Source of the DNA: G039029935 sp039029935
GTDB taxonomy: Bacteria; Chloroflexota; Anaerolineae; Caldilineales; Caldilineaceae
Length of the DNA: 11,044 nt
Reading direction: 5' to 3'
Assembly (NCBI GenBank): GCA_039029935.1
Contig: JBCCFC010000329.1
Coordinates: forward strand, 1-11,044
This document shows, in pieces, positions 6,697-11,044 of this stretch. Both the position numbers and the translations under genes were made by a program. The notes under the pieces were generated by a model. That model worked only from the letters and a program-made list of their open reading frames with translations, was not told the origin of the DNA and did not search any database. How positions within the stretch are numbered: the first letter of the stretch is position 1; every line of letters starts with the position of its first letter.

Positions 6697-7074
6697 ATTT
6701 GCCAAACGGGTTGTGGTTTAGAGAAAAACAGTCATGTTGATCAAAGTTTTCTCCATAGATAGCGACGAATACCCTGATACTCTTTCAGGATGGGTTTTAT
6801 TTCAGTGTTTTAAGAAAACTCAAACATCAACTAAATTACTGTAATGTTATTTTTAATACGATATTTTTATCTCGTCAGTGTATAACAGACATTTAAATCT
6901 GTCAAACATAACCTGTAAATCAACTTTTTCGGATATAATTTATTATTTTAGGATATTTATTGTATAAAAAAAAGTTTTGTGTTAGTATGGGGTACAACAA
7001 TATTTGGCTCATATTCAGTCAATATACAAACACAATAATTTTCCAAAGGATAAATCATTGGTTTGCGCACTTTT

Positions 7075-7102
7075 TTGATATGAGCGAGAAATTTTATACA
7101 AT
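7075..7102 (+). promoter_or_regulatory. Sigma-70-like promoter for the deacetylase gene
   Basis: TTGATA (7075-7080) and TACAAT (7097-7102) are separated by 16 bp, each five of six to consensus. Transcription would begin near 7109, about 17 nt before the ATG at 7126. A GGGGG block at 7111-7115 lies 10 nt before the ATG and could serve as a poor ribosome-binding site. Confidence 0.55.
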
Positions 7103-7125
7103 GTAGATATGGGGGTTGTATCTAT

Positions 7126-8679
7126 ATGCAACACAGTTCTCGATTATTTTTGATTAAAAATATTTTGATTGAACACACAAATCTATACTGGCCGAAAAAA
7201 ATAATCCGACCTGTCGCTATTGTGTGCATAGTTGCTATGATGGGCTTATTGGCGAACCTTACGGGAAGGCTCTCTTTCAATAGCATCCACGCCCAACAAG
7301 ATACACCCACCGCGACACCAGAATCACAATTTGAACTTATCTTACGACCAACACCTCGTCCCGATTTAGATGAAAATTCAGACAGTGATTATGCTGTTTT
7401 ACCAGAGCCGCAAGCAATTTTGACAACTTCAACTGCATTTACGGACAGTCAAGGGTCTTTAGAAATAACGATTGCACCAACGTTCGTGGTTCCACAAATT
7501 ACCAAATCTATAACAGTTTCATCCATTCTCACAGATAATTTGGGATCGGTTACAGAGATAACGCAAATGAACACGGTAATGGTTCCCCTGATTATTCAGT
7601 CAAAAAACATTACGTCAGGAAACGCAATTGTTGGTGAAATCAATCAAGCTGAAGAGATATTAGACATAACGTCAGAAACGACTGAAACAGTTCCTCAAGT
7701 AGCGCAAACATCAACAAATAGTATACCAATCATTGAGAATGCCATAGCCGAACGACCTGTTTTGGTCCCAACGCCATCATCTACACTACCCATGAACGAC
7801 ATCCAAACGCTGTTAGACCGTCCGATTTCGGCCCAGTCCACTCTTGTACCCGGTTTACAGTCGGGTTTGTCCAGATTGGTTCCGCCGCTGCCGTCTCGGC
7901 GCGTTTATCTATTGCCCCATCCACAGCTTCGTGCAGCAATCCTTGCGGCCAAGCAAAATACGCAGACGATTGAAACAGCAGATGGCATATTGCGCAAGGC
8001 ACGGGTCCCGATTTTAATGTACCATTATCTCAGCTTTCCGCCAGCGGATGCCGATATATATCGTCTTGATTTGTCTGTCACACCACCGCTGTTTGATCAG
8101 CATCTAGCGGCTATTTACAATGCTGGGTATACCACGATTGACTTTTATGACTTGCTGAATTTTCTCAATGAAGGGAAGCCATTACCCGAAAAGGCCGTAT
8201 TGCTAACCTTTGATGATGGTTATCGTGATAACTATTACAATGCCTTGCCTCTGCTACAAAAATGGGGAATGCGGGCGACCGTCTTTATTGTGACCGATTT
8301 TATTGATCAGCAATTGCCTGCGTATATTACATGGGATATGGCGCGTGAGATGGAAACAGCAGGCATGACGATGGAGGCGCATGGGCGCAACCACTTTAGC
8401 CTTCAAAACCGTGACGTGGATTTTTTGGTCTGGCAGGCATTGAGCCACGAGCGCATTGAAGCAGAAATCGGGCGTCGTCCTCGCATCATCTCCTACCCTG
8501 GTGGCGACTATGATCAACGCACCATTGAGGTCTTTCGCAATTCTGGCTATTGGGCGGGCATCACGACTCTCCCCGGTGCAATCCATTGGAGCAATGACCT
8601 CTTCCAGATTCATCGTGTGCGTGTACGCGGCACGACCACACCAGAGATTTTGGTGCAGTTGTTGGAAACGGACTATTAG
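7126..8679 (+). CDS. Exported or membrane-anchored polysaccharide deacetylase (NodB/CE4 domain)
   Basis: The 517-residue protein has a positively charged N-terminus and a hydrophobic segment (about 26-46); IHA|QQD near 55-60 is a possible signal-peptidase site, otherwise the segment is an anchor. Residues 57-290 are a poorly conserved, Thr/Pro-rich linker with one VMVPLIIQS motif (151-159) like those in the propeller protein. Residues 291-517 are a NodB homology domain: VPILMYHYLS (294-303), the metal and catalytic motif TFDDGY (361-366), the second metal motif His419-Gly-Arg-Asn-His423, SYPGGDYD (456-463) as motif 3, and FQIHRVRV near the end. CE4 enzymes remove N- or O-acetyl groups from peptidoglycan, chitin or biofilm glucosamine polymers, using a divalent metal held by Asp-His-His. 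The exact substrate cannot be told. All metal and catalytic residues appear present, so it is probably active at the cell surface. The following fabL-like gene is 99 bp downstream. Confidence 0.88.
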   Translation: MQHSSRLFLIKNILIEHTNLYWPKKIIRPVAIVCIVAMMGLLANLTGRLSFNSIHAQQDTPTATPESQFELILRPTPRPDLDENSDSDYAVLPEPQAILTTSTAFTDSQGSLEITIAPTFVVPQITKSITVSSILTDNLGSVTEITQMNTVMVPLIIQSKNITSGNAIVGEINQAEEILDITSETTETVPQVAQTSTNSIPIIENAIAERPVLVPTPSSTLPMNDIQTLLDRPISAQSTLVPGLQSGLSRLVPPLPSRRVYLLPHPQLRAAILAAKQNTQTIETADGILRKARVPILMYHYLSFPPADADIYRLDLSVTPPLFDQHLAAIYNAGYTTIDFYDLLNFLNEGKPLPEKAVLLTFDDGYRDNYYNALPLLQKWGMRATVFIVTDFIDQQLPAYITWDMAREMETAGMTMEAHGRNHFSLQNRDVDFLVWQALSHERIEAEIGRRPRIISYPGGDYDQRTIEVFRNSGYWAGITTLPGAIHWSNDLFQIHRVRVRGTTTPEILVQLLETDY

Positions 8680-8776
8680 GGAAGGGTTGAAGAGTGGAAA
8701 GGTGGAAGGGTTGAAAGATGGAAAGGTTGAAGGCTGAAGGGTAGAAGGTTGAAGGGTAGAAGGTTGAAGGGTTGAG
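8680..8776 (+). repeat. Purine-rich degenerate tandem array between deacetylase and fabL-like genes
   Basis: The array begins directly after the TAG stop (8677-8679) and runs to within 2 nt of the next ATG (8779). It contains a 24-bp unit twice (8681-8704, 8705-8728, four differences), then GAAGGCT, then two perfect copies of GAAGGGTAGAAGGTT (8736-8750, 8751-8765) and a partial copy. Nearly every base on the plus strand is A, G or T, with almost no C. Repeated AAGG and GAAGGG words resemble Shine-Dalgarno sequences, and the last copy (GAAGGGTTGAG) is in position to serve the fabL-like ATG. The units carry TGA and TAG. Confidence 0.88.
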
Positions 8777-8778
8777 AT

Positions 8779-9549
8779 ATGAAACAGCAAACATTATCAG
8801 GAAAGACAGCACTCGTGACGGGCAGTGGGCGTGGCATTGGGCGGGGGATTGCGTTGGCGTTGGCAGCGGAGGGGTGTGATGTGGCGATCAACTACTTTCG
8901 CAATCGTGCGCCTGCAGAAGAGACAGCTCATGCGGTGAATGCGTTGGGTTGCCGTGCGGAGGTCTTTAAAGCCAATGTGGGCGATGAACAACAGATCGAG
9001 CATCTTGTGCAGGAGACGGCGGATGTGTTTGGTGGTGTGGATATCTTTATAGGCAATGCAGCCAGTGGCGTCATCAAGCCAACCAGTGAGATTGGCACAA
9101 AAGAGTGGGATTGGACGATGAATATCAATGCGCGCAGTATCCTGCTGGGTGTCAATGCCGCAGCCGCTCATATGCGCGCAAATGGCTGGGGGCGCATCGT
9201 GACCATCTCCAGCATTGGTGGGCGGCGTGTCATGCCTAACTATGGCGTTGTCGGCGTGAGCAAGGCTGCTGTGGAAACGCTCACGCGCTATCTCGCTGTT
9301 GAGCTTGCGCCACATGGCATCACCGTCAACTGTGTTAGCCCTGGGCTTGTGCGCACAGATGCCCTCAAATTCTTTCCACACCAAGAGGGTATGTTGACCG
9401 AAGCCGAAACGCATACGCCTGCAGGCCGGCTTGCAACCCCGGAGGATGTCGGGCATGTGGTGACTTGGCTGTGTAGTCCGCAGGCGCAGATGGTTGTGGG
9501 ACAGACGATTGAGGTGGATGGGGGGCATAGTTTGTTGGGGCGGAGCTAA
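8779..9549 (+). CDS. fabL: FabL-type enoyl-[acyl-carrier-protein] reductase (SDR family, NADPH)
   Basis: The 256-residue protein is a complete short-chain dehydrogenase/reductase: nucleotide-binding TGSGRGIG (14-21), NAASG at 93-97, the active-site region ISSIGG (143-148), and the C-terminal DGGHSLL. In place of the usual YxxxK it has Tyr155-x6-Lys162 (NYGVVGVSKAA), the arrangement of enoyl-ACP reductases. From memory of Bacillus subtilis FabL, several stretches are nearly the same: NAASGV, WDWTMNINA, VGVSKAA, ETLTRYLAVEL, TDALKFFP, TPAGR and GQTIEVDGG. FabL reduces the enoyl-ACP double bond in the last step of each fatty-acid elongation round, in the cytoplasm. A relative acting on another enoyl substrate remains possible. 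The ATG is preceded by GAAGGGTTGAG from the repeat array. It may be transcribed with the deacetylase gene, although they have no evident shared function. Confidence 0.82.
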   Translation: MKQQTLSGKTALVTGSGRGIGRGIALALAAEGCDVAINYFRNRAPAEETAHAVNALGCRAEVFKANVGDEQQIEHLVQETADVFGGVDIFIGNAASGVIKPTSEIGTKEWDWTMNINARSILLGVNAAAAHMRANGWGRIVTISSIGGRRVMPNYGVVGVSKAAVETLTRYLAVELAPHGITVNCVSPGLVRTDALKFFPHQEGMLTEAETHTPAGRLATPEDVGHVVTWLCSPQAQMVVGQTIEVDGGHSLLGRS

Positions 9550-9583
9550 GACGGAAATGGGGATGATCGGTTTGGCAAAAAAC

Positions 9584-9709
9584 GGATACGCATTAAGCGA
9601 ATCCAAAGAAATAGTTACCTGTGGAGTAGGCGTTCTCTAACGCCGGCTTACTCGTGTACAACCCACACTCGAAAGTGCTTTCTGGATACGCACTATTGAG
9701 ATAAGCGAA
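9584..9709. repeat. Imperfect direct repeats GGATACGCA...TAAGCGAA flanking about 80 bp
   Basis: GGATACGCA at 9584-9592 recurs at 9684-9692, exactly 100 bp later, and TAAGCGAA at 9594-9601 recurs at 9702-9709. The second copy has about 8 extra bases between the two words. The DNA between the copies carries the hairpin at 9624-9653. The pattern could be a remnant of a small inserted element or a local duplication. Confidence 0.5.
9624..9653. other. Interrupted hairpin downstream of fabL, REP-like or weak terminator
   Basis: GGCGTT (9629-9634) pairs perfectly with AACGCC (9639-9644) around the 4-nt loop CTCT. The flanks GAGTA (9624-9628) and TACTC (9649-9653) also pair after a 4-nt bulge GGCT, giving 11 bp in all. 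There is no T-run on either side, so it is not a standard intrinsic terminator; it could be a member of a dispersed palindromic repeat family. Confidence 0.5.
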
Positions 9710-9732
9710 CATATGCACGTTTTATGGATTTG

Positions 9733-9741
9733 TGCTATAAT
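9733..9741 (+). promoter_or_regulatory. Extended -10 promoter before the broken ATPase gene
   Basis: TGCTATAAT is a perfect extended -10 (TG-N-TATAAT). No -35 match is seen at the usual distance (9713-9718, ATGCAC), which is common for extended -10 promoters. Transcription would begin near 9748, upstream of the start codon of the broken gene. Confidence 0.5.
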
Positions 9742-9791
9742 ACACGACAGAACATAAAGCGTTATTGTGTATTGTCAAAATGGAAAAGAGT

Positions 9792-10989
9792 ATGCGTAAA
9801 TTTTCATCTTATGGTCCAGTGGACAAGGACCAACATTACTATGCGCCCAGAAGAGAGTTGATTGATGACACCCAGAGACAACTTTTGGGTGAAAACTCGA
9901 CAAAGGGCGGCCATTACGTCACTGTGTGGGCACCGCGACAGGTAGGGAAAAGTTGGATGATGCTTCAGGTCGTCCAACGGGTGAAGGCAGAAGATGATTT
10001 TGAGGATGCAGGGACAGCCGGGGTTAACCTGCTGGATGGGTGAACTGCTTACCGAGACATATAACAAACATCAACCTGTCATTACCATGCGCGACTTCAA
10101 CCGTGTCTACGCGCTTGCGCTCAAAGCACTGCCCAATAACAATATCCTCAACATTATTTCCAAAGCCAAGATGGATGCCTATCAGCCCTTTGTGTTGGAG
10201 ATGTTTAAAACCGATGAAAAATTACCTTTTCGATATGACGACCCAGCAACAAATTATCTTTACATGAATGGCGTGATAGCTCATGAAATAGTGATACCGG
10301 ACGAGTTCACAACGACTTGGAACGAACTTGAAGACCCCAATGCAGAAGCCGAATCTGGGTCTGCGTCTGATTTCTACTTTGATGAGCCAGCGGAAGAAGA
10401 GGAACTTTATCTTAAATTTGCCAGCCCCTTTGTACAGAGACGGCTCTTTAACTACTTCTCACACCAGCTATTTGGCAGGATAGATAATCTCTATGCGCCA
10501 GACACCGACTTGTCTGATACCATCACGCTGACATACCTAAACATTCCCAACGTGATGCGTGTTTATGAAGCCTATGTCAAAAAAAATCGCGCTTGGCTCT
10601 TTCGGAGTGTGCCTCGCCGCAAAACCGATGACCGTATCTACGAGGCCATCTATCACTTTAACCTTTTTGCCTACTTGACTAAGTTCTTGCGCCCCTTCAA
10701 GGCATCTGTTGTGCCTGAATTCCCAACAGGCAATGGCAAGATAGACCTGATCATTCGGCACAACCGCAAGCTCTATGCACTAGAACTCAAAAGTTATGCT
10801 AATTTACAACAACGGCAGGAGGCATTAGAACAGGCGGCGGCCTATGGGCAAACATTGAAGGTTTCTGAAGTATGGTTGAGTTTCTTTACCGAGGGCATGA
10901 CGGATGAGCGGCGGGCGGAGTTGGAGGTGACAGTACCAGATGCGGCCACTGGGGTGAAAACTGAGGAAGGAAAATATAGACAGAGATAG
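9792..10989 (+). pseudogene. AAA-like ATPase with PD-(D/E)XK nuclease domain, broken by internal deletion and frameshift
   Basis: The first frame (ATG 9792; in-frame alternative 9780) encodes MRKFSSYGPVDKDQHYYAPR and a Walker A motif at 9930-9953 (APRQVGKS, with Ala for the usual first Gly). It reaches AEDDFE and then runs into an unrelated tail, stopping at TGA 10041-10043. The neighbouring +1 frame reads GQPGLTCWMGELLTETYN from about 10009 and continues without stop to TAG 10987-10989. It includes a PD-(D/E)XK nuclease-like end: Glu242 (VVPEFPTGNG), Asp251 (GKIDLII) and Glu264-Leu-Lys266 (ALELKSY), numbered from the ATG at 9994. In relatives that I recall (AAA_35/PDDEXK_9-like proteins, common in Chloroflexota and Bacteroidota), a long ATPase segment with Walker B lies between these parts. 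It is missing here, so an out-of-frame deletion near 10002-10009 is the simplest account. The extreme C-terminus also looks altered after ATGV. The family's cellular role is unclear. A short P-loop peptide and a separate nuclease-like protein could still be made. Confidence 0.8.
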
Positions 10990-11044
10990 ACAAATATGGT
11001 AAAATTAGGTCAGGTCTATTCACACTTTACCCGATAAACAGACC

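Larger units (their letters stand above)
6549..7125. other. 577-bp AT-rich divergent spacer with candidate regulatory sites
   Basis: No gene is supported here. The spacer is clearly more AT-rich than the flanking coding DNA, particularly at 6835-6970. It contains two inverted repeats built from TCTGT/ACAGA (6685-6696 and 6885-6902), two TGTGTAC words 13 bp apart (6674-6680, 6687-6693), a weak CCTGA/TCAGG hairpin at 6773-6789, and a TATAAT at 6934-6939 without a good -35. The best promoter is that at 7075-7102. I found no convincing minus-strand promoter for the regulator gene, and nothing that looks like a riboswitch. Confidence 0.6.

Noticed and set aside
6773..6800. Possible intrinsic terminator CCTGA-N7-TCAGG followed by T-rich DNA
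   Set aside because: The stem has only 5 bp, the T-run is separated by ATGGG, and it lies between divergent genes where no transcript is expected to end.
7126..8002. A second gene fused in front of the deacetylase domain
   Set aside because: Residues 57-290 are low-complexity Thr/Ser/Pro linker with no recognisable fold, typical of exported proteins of this kind.
8254..8790. Antisense frame with STLQPSTFPS-type repeats
   Set aside because: It is a shadow of the purine-rich array and the deacetylase gene; the true gene on the plus strand has complete catalytic motifs.
8797..9606. 269-codon antisense frame opposite fabL
   Set aside because: No domain or ribosome-binding site, and the plus-strand frame is a clear SDR enzyme.
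9994..10989. Treating the 3' frame as an ordinary intact gene starting at 9994
   Set aside because: The ATG at 9994 overlaps the P-loop frame, has no ribosome-binding site, and the residues before GQPGLTCW look like the out-of-frame continuation of the upstream half.

Overview
The window reads as a chromosomal stretch of a bacterium most likely from the phylum Chloroflexota (filamentous Anaerolineae/Caldilineae-type). This rests on recurring features rather than a marker gene: long secreted or membrane-anchored proteins with Pro/Thr 'TPTPT' linkers, a short xLPLI hydrophobic motif inside those linkers, bacterial SH3 plus PQQ-type propeller ectodomains, a GT-C-like membrane protein, and short degenerate tandem repeats between genes. 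No rRNA, tRNA, CRISPR array or intact mobile element was seen.

Layout. 1-377 (minus): N-terminal part of a Crp/Fnr-type cyclic-nucleotide-binding-domain protein, cut by the window edge. 420-502: a 15-bp-unit repeat array. 503-883 (minus): small thioredoxin-fold protein with CxxC. 884-1407: a 524-bp spacer with a 13-bp direct repeat and a promoter. 1408-3921 (plus): membrane-anchored protein with Pro/Thr stalk, SH3b domain and PQQ-like beta-propeller, followed 28 bp later by a polytopic GT-C-like protein (3950-5479); the two probably form an operon. 5480-5645: convergent spacer carrying two mirror-image arrays of the heptamer TAGTTAA. 5646-6548 (minus): RpiR/MurR-family regulator. 6549-7125: 577-bp AT-rich divergent spacer. 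7126-8679 (plus): exported NodB-type polysaccharide deacetylase. 8680-8776: purine-rich repeat array. 8779-9549 (plus): FabL-type enoyl-ACP reductase. 9792-10989 (plus): an AAA-like ATPase/PD-(D/E)XK nuclease gene broken by an internal deletion with frameshift.

Working together. Three of the genes concern the cell surface: a propeller/SH3b ectodomain protein with a GT-C-like neighbour, and a carbohydrate deacetylase divergent from a sugar-phosphate-sensing regulator family. A regulatory link between the RpiR-type protein and the deacetylase is plausible from the shared spacer but is inference.

The least ordinary feature is the placement of the repeat arrays. Four arrays of three unrelated unit sequences each begin 0-1 nt after a stop codon of the gene they follow, on that gene's sense strand, and their units carry stop codons. 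I found no complete new defence or biosynthetic system.
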